This document shows positions 1 to 6,536 of a stretch of DNA of 64,000 nucleotides, in pieces (the stretch's first letter is position 1; every line of letters starts with the position of its first letter). The notes beneath the pieces are model-generated. The model saw only the letters and a program-made list of their open reading frames with translations, was not told the origin of the DNA and made no database searches. The stretch is taken from the NCBI RefSeq assembly GCF_005771425.1, contig NZ_VBTZ01000011.1:1-64000 (forward strand), in the 5' to 3' direction. This DNA is from Methylocystis sp. B8. Lineage in GTDB: Bacteria > Pseudomonadota > Alphaproteobacteria > Rhizobiales > Beijerinckiaceae. The translations under genes and the position numbers were made by a program.

Positions 1-186
<186 letters not shown>

Positions 187-256
187 CTATGGGAAGGAAC
201 ACATCGCTCGGCGTGGCGTAGGCGTGCGTTCAGCCCTCACTCGCAAGCGCCAACGA

Positions 257-272
257 AGCAACCGGTGTGCCA
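257..272 (-). promoter_or_regulatory. Sigma54 (RpoN) -24/-12 promoter of nifH
   Basis: Read on the minus strand the site is TGGCACACCGGTTGCT, which fits TGGCAYR-N4-TTGCW at every defined position and has the GG-N10-GC spacing. Transcription would start near 245. In diazotrophs this promoter type is activated by NifA bound upstream. The segment between it and the candidate NifA site is AT-rich (about 298-320), which could favour IHF bending, although I found no strict IHF match. Confidence 0.88.
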
Positions 273-398
273 AAAGGTCGCGAGCGAGGCCTTATCTCTG
301 TTTTTAAAGAATTATATCGCCATCTTTCCAAGCTGCTGGCGCGTCGCTTCGCGCTCTGGCGCGCCTTCCTGTTTTCGTTGTCCGCGCGGGATCGAACA

Positions 399-421
399 AT
401 TGTTGCGTAGTTTGCGACAAT
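399..421. promoter_or_regulatory. Imperfect palindrome between nifH and the divergent gene
   Basis: ATTGTTGCG and TGCGACAAT form arms separated by 5 bases, with 7 of 9 positions pairing as an inverted repeat. The adjoining AACAATTGTT at 395-404 is itself a perfect 10-bp palindrome. The site lies about 130 bases upstream of the nifH promoter and 45 bases upstream of the divergent sigma54 promoter, so it is well placed for an activator or repressor. Which protein binds is unknown. It does not match the FNR/FixK box. Confidence 0.4.
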
Positions 422-423
422 GG

Positions 424-441
424 ACATGCGGCTTCGCATGT
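424..441. promoter_or_regulatory. Perfect inverted repeat ACATGCG-GCTT-CGCATGT
   Basis: Two exact 7-bp arms are separated by a 4-base loop, directly upstream of the divergent sigma54 promoter at 465-480. The right arm ends in the TGT that starts the candidate NifA half-site at 439. It may be a protein-binding dyad or a small hairpin. No family consensus was recognised. Confidence 0.4.
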
Positions 442-455
442 TCGCCCCCGGGACA
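439..455. promoter_or_regulatory. Candidate NifA upstream activator sequence (TGT-N11-ACA)
   Basis: TGT at 439-441 and ACA at 453-455 are separated by 11 bases. The classical NifA site is TGT-N10-ACA, and N11 variants are known. The site is about 170 bases upstream of the nifH -24 box, a usual distance for an enhancer. The motif is short and occurs by chance every few kilobases, so the call rests mainly on position. Confidence 0.4.
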
Positions 456-464
456 GCCGCCGAA

Positions 465-480
465 TGGAACGCCGATTGCT
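465..480 (+). promoter_or_regulatory. Sigma54-type promoter of the divergent receiver-like gene
   Basis: TGGAACGCCGATTGCT matches TGGCAYR-N4-TTGCW with a single mismatch (C to A at the fourth base) and exact GG-N10-GC spacing. Transcription from about 491 would give a leader of roughly 37 bases containing the AGGAGG site at 515-520. Together with the nifH promoter it makes the intergenic region a divergent pair of RpoN promoters. Confidence 0.7.
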
Positions 481-527
481 TGTCAAACGCGCATTCACAA
501 CCGTTGCTTCCTTCAGGAGGACGCCGC

Positions 528-959
528 ATGCAGATTGGTGTCGAGACGTCGAAGGCTGTCGATCAGCGCCGCGTTTTCGTCGTGGACGAAGACGAAATCA
601 CCCGCGCTGCGCTGCAATTCATGCTCCACGACGAGATCGAGACGCACGAACTTGCCGACATCGAGGAAGCTTACGAGAAGGGCGTGGATTGGCTGAAGCC
701 CGACGTTATCCTTCTGGGCGTAAGCTTCATAAAGAGCAGAGGCGTCGAGCTGCTGCGGGAAATCTCCGACCGCTTTGCGGGCGTGAGGGTTCTCGTCGTG
801 TGCGATCCGGCGGATGAAAAGCTGGCCGTCGAGGGTATGAAGGCCGGCGCTCATGGCGCTCTGGTCAAGCCGCTCAAGATCGAGGCTGTTCGGGAAAAGG
901 TCGATACGGTGCTTGGGCGCGGCGGCGCCAAGCCGCTCGTGCAGTTGAGCCTGCTCTGA
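528..959 (+). CDS. Receiver-like protein lacking the phosphoacceptor aspartate (nif-linked)
   Basis: A 143-residue single-domain protein with a CheY-like fold pattern. RVFVVDEDE at about residues 15-23 supplies the acidic pocket, and LVKPL near residue 115 keeps the conserved lysine. Where the phosphoacceptor aspartate should be, the sequence reads PDVILLGVSF, with Gly for Asp, and the conserved Thr/Ser position reads Cys (VLVVCD). It is therefore probably not phosphorylated in the usual way. There is no DNA-binding domain. The start at 528 is chosen over upstream in-frame ATGs because AGGAGG lies 7 bases before it. A paralogue with the same loss is at 7925-8326. The role is unknown; regulation of nitrogen fixation is inferred from position and promoter. 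Confidence 0.8.
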   Translation: MQIGVETSKAVDQRRVFVVDEDEITRAALQFMLHDEIETHELADIEEAYEKGVDWLKPDVILLGVSFIKSRGVELLREISDRFAGVRVLVVCDPADEKLAVEGMKAGAHGALVKPLKIEAVREKVDTVLGRGGAKPLVQLSLL

Positions 960-1065
960 CATTCGGCGCGATCCGCCCTTGCTTCCGATGGGCCCATGGC
1001 GAGACCGCGGAGTCTGCGTCTGGACGTCGTGCGACTCCAGGACGTCCTAATAGCGAGAGGAGCGA

Positions 1066-1470
1066 ATGACGCCTTTGCTGGCCGCAAGCGCAATGGGTCG
1101 GTGCGCTGAGTTGCGCACGCTGATTGCGCAAGGCGCCGATCTCAGCGCCACGACGGTAGACGGCAACAACGCTCTCTGGCTTGCCGCCGCGAATGGGAGT
1201 CTCGAGGCCATCCGGGTTCTGATCGACGCCGGAGTTGAGGTCAATCATTGCAATCCAGATGGCGCTACGGCGCCGATCTACTCGGCGTCGGCGGGCAAGG
1301 CGGAGGTCGTGGCGCTGCTGTTGCAGCACGGGGCCGATCCTGCACTGGAGACGATAGATGGATTCTCAGCCTGCGATCTCGCCGCGAACATTGAGTGTCT
1401 AGCCCTGCTACGAAAGGCGCGCCCTCGCCAGGTCGCAGGCGCGGCCGACGCTGCGGATCAAATCACCTAA
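1066..1470 (+). CDS. Ankyrin-repeat protein
   Basis: A 134-residue protein made almost wholly of ankyrin repeats. Recognisable units include GNNALWLAAANGSLEAIRVL at about residues 42-61 and a following unit ending in EVVALLLQHGADP. Degenerate repeats lie on both sides. Such repeats bind protein partners and have no catalysis of their own. A strong GAGAGGAG site precedes the ATG. It lies about 100 bases after the receiver-like gene and 17 bases before sufE, so the three may be co-transcribed. The partner is unknown. Confidence 0.82.
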   Translation: MTPLLAASAMGRCAELRTLIAQGADLSATTVDGNNALWLAAANGSLEAIRVLIDAGVEVNHCNPDGATAPIYSASAGKAEVVALLLQHGADPALETIDGFSACDLAANIECLALLRKARPRQVAGAADAADQIT

Positions 1471-1487
1471 GCACGGCGAGAAAGAAT

Positions 1488-1925
1488 ATGAACATCGACG
1501 AAATCATCGAAAATTTCGAGCTCCTCGACGATTGGGAGGACCGGTACCGCTATGTGATCGAGCTCGGGCGCGGGCTCACGCCACTTGAGGAGGCGCTGAA
1601 GACAGACGAAAATAAAGTGTCTGGGTGCGCGAGCCAGGTTTGGCTTTCGATGACAACCAAATTTCCGGACGGATCGGAGCCGACGCTTACTATATTCGGC
1701 GATAGCGACGCACACATCGTTCGCGGTCTAGTGGCGATTCTGATTGCGCTCTACTCGGGAAAGAACATAACCAAAATATTGGAAACGGATCCCATGGCGC
1801 TTTTTGAACGGCTGGGGTTGAAGGAGCATCTGACTCCGCAGCGATCGAATGGATTTCGGTCGATGGTCGCCCGCATCCGCTCCGAAGCCAGCGCCGCCCA
1901 GGAGACGGCGCGCGCTCTTTCATAA
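1488..1925 (+). CDS. sufE: SufE-family cysteine desulfuration protein
   Basis: SufE accepts persulfide sulfur from a SufS/NifS-type cysteine desulfurase and passes it to Fe-S cluster scaffolds in the cytoplasm. The 145-residue product has the family pattern MNIDEIIENFELLDDWEDRY at the start and the acceptor cysteine in KVSGCASQVW at about residues 43-52. Length is normal for the family. A longer in-frame reading begins at 1395 inside the ankyrin gene, but the ATG at 1488 matches the usual SufE N-terminus. Its place next to nif suggests a copy dedicated to nitrogenase cluster assembly, which is inference. Confidence 0.9.
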   Translation: MNIDEIIENFELLDDWEDRYRYVIELGRGLTPLEEALKTDENKVSGCASQVWLSMTTKFPDGSEPTLTIFGDSDAHIVRGLVAILIALYSGKNITKILETDPMALFERLGLKEHLTPQRSNGFRSMVARIRSEASAAQETARALS

Positions 1926-1929
1926 TCCT

Positions 1930-1960
1930 CCGCGACGCCGTCAACCTATGGTCGTCGCGG
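1930..1960. terminator. Stem-loop between convergent sufE and ferredoxin genes
   Basis: CCGCGACG (1930-1937) and CGTCGCGG (1953-1960) are exact 8-bp arms separated by 15 bases. It sits just after the sufE stop and just before the 3' end of the convergent ferredoxin gene, where a bidirectional terminator is expected. There is no T-run on either side, so termination is uncertain. Confidence 0.4.
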
Positions 1961-1986
1961 GGGATGCTCGAAGGGCGGTTTTCGCC

Positions 1987-2337
1987 TTACCGCGTAAGGA
2001 TCATAACCAAACGGTCGACGCGCTGGCCGCCTTTGAGGTGGGAGGTGAAAATCTCGTCGATATCCTCCTGCGTCGTCGGGCGGTACCAGATGCCTTCTGG
2101 ATATACGACCATCAAAGGGCCGGCAGAACAAAACCCCATGCAGCCGGCGGCAGTGAATCCAATTTCTCCGGAGCCTTCGGTTTCAACGAGTTTTCCTAGC
2201 CGGTCCCAAAGCGGCTGCGCCCCATTCGCGCCGCAGCTGCCGCGTGGATGAGTCGGAGGCCTCTGCGTGTAACAGGCGAAGACATGGCGCTTATAGAGCT
2301 GAGGAATCTCGAATTCATCATCCGGCGTGTCCGACAT
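1987..2337 (-). CDS. Thioredoxin-like [2Fe-2S] ferredoxin (Shethna protein I type)
   Basis: A 116-residue small electron carrier of the thioredoxin-fold [2Fe-2S] family, related to the Azotobacter FeSI protein and to the NuoE C-terminal domain. The four ligands are visible as FACYTQ...GSCG in the first half and AAGCMGFCSAGP in the second. It ends with the usual W-Y-R-P...DIDEIFTSHL helix. It is convergent with sufE and divergent from sufT. Nearby copies in nif clusters suggest electron supply or cluster handling for nitrogenase, but the exact partner is not known. A sigma54-like site at 2424-2439 may drive it. Confidence 0.88.
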   Translation of the reverse strand: MSDTPDDEFEIPQLYKRHVFACYTQRPPTHPRGSCGANGAQPLWDRLGKLVETEGSGEIGFTAAGCMGFCSAGPLMVVYPEGIWYRPTTQEDIDEIFTSHLKGGQRVDRLVMILTR

Positions 2338-2423
2338 TGCGCGTTTTACCTTTCGAGATCGGCCTGGCGGCCGAAAGACGCATTTCTCTCAGACGCATTC
2401 ATGGAAGCGTTCACGCCGCCCAA

Positions 2424-2439
2424 AGCAAGTTCCAGTCCA
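2424..2439 (-). promoter_or_regulatory. Weak sigma54-like promoter before the [2Fe-2S] ferredoxin
   Basis: On the minus strand the site reads TGGACTGGAACTTGCT. The GG-N10-GC spacing and the TTGCT box are exact, with two mismatches in the -24 box. It would start transcription near 2412, about 75 bases before the gene. It is a candidate only, supported by the similar site facing the other way at 2453-2468. Confidence 0.4.
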
Positions 2440-2452
2440 AGGGGCTCGCGAC

Positions 2453-2468
2453 TGGCGCCCGCCTTGCT
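2453..2468 (+). promoter_or_regulatory. Weak sigma54-like promoter before sufT
   Basis: TGGCGCCCGCCTTGCT has exact GG-N10-GC spacing and the TTGCT -12 box, with two mismatches in the -24 box. The leader to the sufT start would be about 90 bases. A TGT-N11-ACA motif lies about 170 bases upstream (2268-2284), inside the ferredoxin gene. That motif is common by chance. Confidence 0.4.
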
Positions 2469-2570
2469 TCAACGGAAGACAAAATGAGGCGTTGGCCGTT
2501 TCGGCGAGCTTGCTTCCGATATCGGCGGCGCGCCCCGACGAAGCTCCTTCGCAAGTGACGGAAGAATGCC

Positions 2571-2951
2571 GTGGAGACACAGACCGTGCTTCAATCTGTT
2601 GCCGAGCCGAGCGGTAGCGACGCACGCGCCGAGCCGCGCCCTGACGCAAAGACTCTGTACGAGGCTGTCGTTGCAGCGCTACGCACCGTGTTCGATCCGG
2701 AGATCCCAGTAAACATTTACGATCTCGGCCTCGTGTACAGAATCGACGTCATCGACCAACGTCATATTGATGTCGATATGACGTTGACGGCGCCGGGATG
2801 TCCGGTTGCCGGCGAGATGATGAACATGGCGAAACGAGCCATTGACGGAGTCGAGTTCGTCTCGAGTTCGAAGGTCAACCTGGTCTTCGACCCGCCGTGG
2901 AACCAGGACATGATGTCGGAAGAAGCCAAATTGGAGCTTGGCTTTCTTTAA
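2571..2951 (+). CDS. sufT: SufT/MIP18-family (DUF59) Fe-S maturation protein
   Basis: SufT-type DUF59 proteins take part in maturation or transfer of Fe-S clusters. The 126-residue product shows the family landmarks DPEIPVNIYDLGLVYRI at about residues 43-59, TAPGCPVAGEM with the conserved cysteine, and the C-terminal DPPWNQDMMSEEAKLELGF. The first 25 residues are a variable extension. It starts with GTG, preceded by GGAAG at a suitable distance. Its place among sufE, a ferredoxin, glutaredoxin and BolA supports a cluster-assembly role tied to nitrogenase, which is inference. Confidence 0.88.
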   Translation: METQTVLQSVAEPSGSDARAEPRPDAKTLYEAVVAALRTVFDPEIPVNIYDLGLVYRIDVIDQRHIDVDMTLTAPGCPVAGEMMNMAKRAIDGVEFVSSSKVNLVFDPPWNQDMMSEEAKLELGFL

Positions 2952-3009
2952 ATTGTAAAAAGCGCTCAGCGCCTAGGCGCCGGCTGTTGACGAAGGAAAA
3001 CACGGTTCC

Positions 3010-3025
3010 CGGCACGAAATTCGCA
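3010..3025 (+). promoter_or_regulatory. Sigma54-like promoter before the dienelactone hydrolase gene
   Basis: CGGCACGAAATTCGCA has GG-N10-GC spacing and a near-consensus -24 box (GGCACG). The first base and the second T of TTGC differ from consensus. The leader to 3105 would be about 70 bases. Candidate only. Confidence 0.45.
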
Positions 3026-3104
3026 GTATGGCCGTGGGCAGACGACTGCGACTTCGCTTCGCCGTGGGAAGGCATCGCCTGCATGAAGACGCGAGGCTGT
3101 CATC

Positions 3105-3851
3105 ATGATTGAACTCACTTCTCAAGACGGACATCATTTCTCGGCCTATCGAGCCGATCCGACCGAGACGCCAAAAGGCGCTGTCGTCGTGCTCCAGGAT
3201 TATTCTGGAGTGAGCCCACACATACAAAAAGAGGTCGACGCCTTCGCGGCGCGCGGCTATGTCGCGATCGCGCCGTCTCTCTTCCAAAGGGGGCAGAAGA
3301 CGGAGGCCGCAAACGCTGAAGAGGGCGTCGAGATCGCCAAAGCAGTTCCAGTCGAGACGGCCTTGCTTGACGTTCAGGCCGCCGTGGACTCGGTTAAGAG
3401 CGCCGGCAAAGTCGCGCTCGTCGGCTATAGTTGGGGCGGATATATCGCCTATGTCTCCGCGAATAATCTAAACGACGTTGCTTGCGCCATCGGCTATTAC
3501 GCAGCCGGTCTGACTGACGAGCACTCAGAAAAGCGCAAGATTCCAACGCTTCTGCATTTTCCTGAGGATGATCCTGCGACGCCTCTCGAAGGCATCAAGC
3601 AGTTTCGGGCGACGCGCCCCGATGTGAGCGCCTTTTCCTATCCTAACGCCAAGGACGGCTTCAATTTCAACACGGCCGACAACTTCGACGCCGAATCCGC
3701 CGAACGGGCAAAGGAGCGCACGCTCTTTTGGATTTCGCAATTCGTTGAAGGTCAGCCGCCGATCGCGCTGAAGAACGCTGGGATGTATGCGCAAGCCAAG
3801 ACCGAAAAGAAGAAGAAAAAGAACGACGACATGGGTCCGCCCATGGACTGA
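3105..3851 (+). CDS. Dienelactone hydrolase family protein with an altered catalytic triad
   Basis: An alpha/beta-hydrolase of 248 residues, cytoplasmic by sequence. The nucleophile elbow is GYSWGG at about residues 107-112, with Ser in the place of the Cys of classical dienelactone hydrolase. An acidic residue follows in FPEDDPATP. The position where the family normally has its catalytic histidine (a Y-P-x-A-x-H-G-F motif) reads YPNAKDGFNF, with Asp for His. The C-terminus is a charged tail rich in lysine (about residues 231-243). The substrate is unknown and hydrolase activity is doubtful. It is the last gene of the sufT side. Confidence 0.8.
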   Translation: MIELTSQDGHHFSAYRADPTETPKGAVVVLQDYSGVSPHIQKEVDAFAARGYVAIAPSLFQRGQKTEAANAEEGVEIAKAVPVETALLDVQAAVDSVKSAGKVALVGYSWGGYIAYVSANNLNDVACAIGYYAAGLTDEHSEKRKIPTLLHFPEDDPATPLEGIKQFRATRPDVSAFSYPNAKDGFNFNTADNFDAESAERAKERTLFWISQFVEGQPPIALKNAGMYAQAKTEKKKKKNDDMGPPMD

Positions 3852-3976
3852 GCGGGAAGCGAAATTTGCGGGTTCGTGACGCCGGCGGCCGCGTCACAGC
3901 CTTCATGTGCATTGCACAGCTTGCGTCGACGCATAGAGCCGATTCGGCCGAGCCTCGATGAGGCAACGTCGAACTT

Positions 3977-4000
3977 GAATATATGCGCGAATATATGCGC
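3977..4000. repeat. Tandem duplication of a 12-mer in the gap after the hydrolase gene
   Basis: GAATATATGCGC occurs twice without interruption in the 307-base gap 3852-4158 between convergent genes. Nothing else was recognised in that gap. Confidence 0.7.
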
Positions 4001-4158
4001 GTCAGCGCAGTTCGTGTTGCGTCACTCGCTCAGCAATGCCGCTCGATCTCGGAAGCATAGAGTCGCTCTGGACTTTCAAAGTTCAGAAATCTGATGATAT
4101 AGCGCGCGAGCGGCGTGATGGCGCCGCCTGCCGCGAATAATCCCAAATTTCCGGAGCA

Positions 4159-4500
4159 TCACGCTTTCGCGATCTGATTATGCGGGATGCTCTTCTTGTC
4201 GAGAAGCGCCGCCAATTCTCCTGTCTGAAACATTTCGCGCGTAATATCACAACCGCCGATGAACTCGCCTTTGACATAAAGCTGAGGGATGGTTGGCCAG
4301 TTCGAGAAGGCTTTGACGCCCTCACGAATGTCTCCGTCGGCCAGTACATTGATAGCCTTATAGGAGGCGCCCATCTGACTGAGAATCTGGACGACCTGCA
4401 TCGAAAAACCGCATTGGGGAGCTTGCGGCGTTCCCTTCATGAAAAGGACGATGTCCGCACTCTCAATCGCTTCTTTGACTCGCGTGGTTGTATCGGACAT
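4159..4500 (-). CDS. grxD: Monothiol glutaredoxin, Grx4/GrxD type
   Basis: CGFS-type glutaredoxins bind a glutathione-ligated [2Fe-2S] cluster and deliver or store clusters, often with BolA. The 113-residue product has the active site PQCGFSMQ at about residues 28-35, the TIPQLYVKGEFIGGCDI glutathione-binding segment and normal length. A GGAG sequence precedes the ATG. It lies 43 bases downstream of bolA on the same strand, so the cluster-binding pair is co-encoded. Confidence 0.95.
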   Translation of the reverse strand: MSDTTTRVKEAIESADIVLFMKGTPQAPQCGFSMQVVQILSQMGASYKAINVLADGDIREGVKAFSNWPTIPQLYVKGEFIGGCDITREMFQTGELAALLDKKSIPHNQIAKA

Positions 4501-4543
4501 TTGCGCGCTCCAACACGAATTGCACCTTAGTTCGGCTCGAAAA

Positions 4544-4774
4544 TTATGGCGCTTGCGTCGTCAGCGCCAGGGCATGTAATTCGCCGCCAAGTTTGTCGCC
4601 CAAAGCGGCGTTGACCAGCTGATGCTGTCGCACGCGACTTAGTCCCTTAAACGCCGACGATGTGACGGTCGCGGACCAATGGTCGTTGTCGTCGGCGAGC
4701 GCCGTCAACGCCGCCACCGCGTCCGGCAGCGCGGTCTTGATAAGACTTTCAATATCTTTCGCAGACATCGGCAT
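4544..4774 (-). CDS. bolA: BolA-family protein
   Basis: A 76-residue BolA/YrbA-type protein, a partner of CGFS glutaredoxin in Fe-S cluster trafficking. The class II-like fold is seen in SRVRQHQLVNAALGDKLGG and the HALALTT end. The start at 4774 is chosen over the longer in-frame ATG at 4852 because AGGA lies 6 to 7 bases upstream and the product then matches family length. It is the first gene of a bolA-grxD pair. Possible regulatory signals lie at 4848-4877. Confidence 0.9.
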   Translation of the reverse strand: MPMSAKDIESLIKTALPDAVAALTALADDNDHWSATVTSSAFKGLSRVRQHQLVNAALGDKLGGELHALALTTQAP

Positions 4775-4847
4775 GGTTATTCCTTCCGAGTCTTCTCGCG
4801 TCAGTCCCGAACAGCTTTCAGCCGTCCAGCGCTGGCGGCCAACGGCA

Positions 4848-4863
4848 TGCAAAATAGGCGCCC
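4848..4863 (-). promoter_or_regulatory. Very weak sigma54-like site before bolA
   Basis: Read on the minus strand, GGGCGCCTATTTTGCA has GG-N10-GC spacing and the TTGCA box but three mismatches in the -24 box. The leader to bolA would be about 60 bases. It overlaps the inverted repeat at 4858-4877. Confidence 0.25.
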
Positions 4864-4877
4864 AATTGTTTGGGCGC
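4858..4877. promoter_or_regulatory. Perfect inverted repeat upstream of bolA
   Basis: GCGCCCAA and TTGGGCGC are exact 8-bp arms separated by TTGT. On the minus strand the hairpin is followed by TATTTT, so it could act as a weak terminator in front of bolA or as an operator. No factor is assigned. Confidence 0.4.
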
Positions 4878-4995
4878 GTCTTTAGAACTTTGCCCTGCCT
4901 GCGACTTCGACGAGCTTGACCGACTATGGTTCGCCGTTAGGATCAGCCGCCGCCGGAACGGCAAACCACATAGAAAAGAATAACAGGGGCAGGAA

Positions 4996-5301
4996 ATGAT
5001 ACGCGAATTTAAATATAAGGGTGAAACCTTCAGAGTTAATGCGCATGGCATACCGGGTCATGAAGAAGTGTTCATCATTCACCTCGTGGACGGCGAGGAG
5101 TTAGGCGAAATCTCTATCGATCGGATGACCGAAGAAAACGACACGAACGCTCCGATCGAGGCGATTTGTGTGATGCTATGTGATAAGTTGATCACTGAGC
5201 AAGATATTCAATGCGCCGATCCAACAGCAGCATTCGTATGGGTCGAGGGCAGGCGTGTGCGGGACGTGCTTCCGAGCAATGACGCCGCCGCTGTCGATTG
5301 A
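4996..5301 (+). CDS. Conserved-looking hypothetical protein, 101 residues
   Basis: Not recognised. The product is a small acidic soluble protein beginning MIREFKYKGETFRVNAHGIP, with a predicted beta-rich first half (EEVFIIHLVDGEELGEISID) and a helix around residues 54-70. There is no signal peptide or membrane segment. Two cysteines (residues 58 and 62, in ICVMLC) and a third at 74 are present, but no known cluster motif. A purine-rich GGGGCAGGA precedes the ATG. It sits divergent from bolA inside the nif-linked region, so a role in nitrogen fixation is possible but unproven. Confidence 0.6.
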   Translation: MIREFKYKGETFRVNAHGIPGHEEVFIIHLVDGEELGEISIDRMTEENDTNAPIEAICVMLCDKLITEQDIQCADPTAAFVWVEGRRVRDVLPSNDAAAVD

Positions 5302-5406
5302 CTGTTCGCGCCATAATTCTGGTTGCTCTCTCGACTCTCATTGTAGTGTTGACGTGGGTCTCGCTTGCGGGACAGACGTGCTGCCGAGCAGCAGGAATTG
5401 ACGCGC

Positions 5407-5448
5407 GGGGAGCGCATGCGCTGTAGGCCTCGTCTACTTGCGCTCCCC
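5407..5448. other. Long stem-loop in the gap before pqqA
   Basis: GGGGAGCGCA (5407-5416) and TGCGCTCCCC (5439-5448) are exact 10-bp arms. A second short stem (GTAG/CTAC) can form in the loop. It lacks a following T-run. The 421-base gap 5302-5722 otherwise holds only the pqqA leader, with a CCGCC-ATATC-GGCGG hairpin near 5683-5697. It could be part of a structured leader or small RNA, or the end of the upstream transcript. Confidence 0.45.
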
Positions 5449-5722
5449 AATCAACCTGTTGACGGCTCCGCTCAAGCGTGCGGGAACGCGACTAACATCG
5501 TAGCCTCACCAGTTTGATTCTGGTCTGGTCCCCATCAATCGCACACAGCTCTGATAATTGAAGGGAGCGCGAATCCGGTGACGAAGTCCGCATGCCATTC
5601 GCGAGGTGGGAAATTTTGGAAGCGCGAATGGAGAAAGTTTGAAGGTGAAAGGATACGCGCCTTTCATTATTCTCGATTGGAACCGCCATATCGGCGGACA
5701 CGAATTTGGAGGAGCAACGCCA

Positions 5723-5800
5723 ATGGCATGGTCGCAACCCACTATCGTTGAAATCTGCGTCGGCATGGAAATCACGAGCTACGAATCGGCTGAGATCTAA
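5723..5800 (+). CDS. pqqA: Pyrroloquinoline quinone precursor peptide PqqA (orphan copy)
   Basis: PqqA is the ribosomal peptide whose Glu and Tyr side chains are cross-linked by PqqE and then become PQQ. The product is 25 residues, with the core EICVGMEITSYESAEI. The E-x-x-x-Y pair is Glu16 and Tyr20, the usual positions. GGAGGAG lies 9 bases before the ATG, so a longer in-frame reading from 5606 is not needed. A strong terminator follows at 5889-5923. No pqqB, C, D, E or F is adjacent, so the peptide must use enzymes encoded elsewhere. Lone extra pqqA copies are known in methylotrophs, where PQQ serves methanol dehydrogenase. Confidence 0.93.
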   Translation: MAWSQPTIVEICVGMEITSYESAEI

Positions 5801-5888
5801 TCTTTCGTCTTCTCGAGGCCGGGGCCAAGGCAATCTTGGCTCTGCAACTCGGGAAACGAATGCTCAGCGCCCAGAAAAGTCAGTACGC

Positions 5889-5923
5889 AAAAGCGTCGCC
5901 GTCGTTAAGATGGCGACGCTTTT
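5889..5923 (+). terminator. Rho-independent terminator of pqqA
   Basis: AAAAGCGTCGCC and GGCGACGCTTTT are exact 12-bp arms with an 11-base loop, ending in a T-run. It makes pqqA a self-contained transcription unit. The remaining gap up to 6201 shows no gene. Confidence 0.88.
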
Positions 5924-6201
5924 GTCTGTTGGACAGATTGCGACGCTCTTCGCGTCCAATCACGCGAATATTCGACCTTGGCGACGTCGCCGAATACCCA
6001 ATTCCCGTTCTTCGGACTTCGGGCCGTTCCGCTGCGCGAGGGAAGGGATCAGGATCTTCCTAGGTAAAGCGCTCGGTTGCTTTGTCACTCACGGCATTGT
6101 GCTGCTAGCATATTGTTTTTGAATGTCTTTATTGTTCAGAGCGCTTGCTCTACGAAAATTTGCGCCTAATCTGGAGAGAATCGAACCGCGAGGAGAAGGG
6201 C

Positions 6202-6471
6202 ATGGCGTGTAGCGGTTTCCGTCTGCAGCTCGAAGGCTATGGCCTCACGACGGCGAATATTCTCTATCGTCTGCCGGATTACCCGAAGATCATCCAGTCA
6301 TACGTCTGGCAGGAGTATGATCTCCATCCAGACTTCCCGGAACTGCGCAAATTCCTGGATTTCTGGAGGCGTAGCCTCGATGGCCCCCTCCATTCCGTTA
6401 TCGTCGCGCACGCAAATCTGATCAAACCCGCCGAGATGAAGCTGCTCGACGGCGAATTTAGCGTCCACTGA
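6202..6471 (+). CDS. usg: Usg-family protein
   Basis: An 89-residue member of the small alphaproteobacterial Usg family, whose function is not established. The family pattern is plain: LEGYGLTTANILYRLPDYP, YVWQEYDLHPDFPELRKFLD and a C-terminal GPLHSVIVAHANLIKPAE. The start at 6202 is chosen because GAGGAG lies just upstream and the product then has the usual length. The longer reading from 6145 adds nothing conserved. Confidence 0.85.
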   Translation: MACSGFRLQLEGYGLTTANILYRLPDYPKIIQSYVWQEYDLHPDFPELRKFLDFWRRSLDGPLHSVIVAHANLIKPAEMKLLDGEFSVH

Positions 6472-6536
6472 GGGGGCGCCTTGCGGAACGAGCTTCGGCG
6501 AGACAAAATCGCCGAAGGTTTGGAGCGGGGCGGGCT

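Noticed and set aside
379-398. TGT-N14-ACA in the nifH upstream region as a NifA site
   Set aside because: The spacing is wrong for NifA (10 or 11 expected); only the N11 site at 439-455 was kept.
5492-5833. Minus-strand reading overlapping pqqA
   Set aside because: It has no ribosome binding site or family features and runs antisense through the clear pqqA gene.
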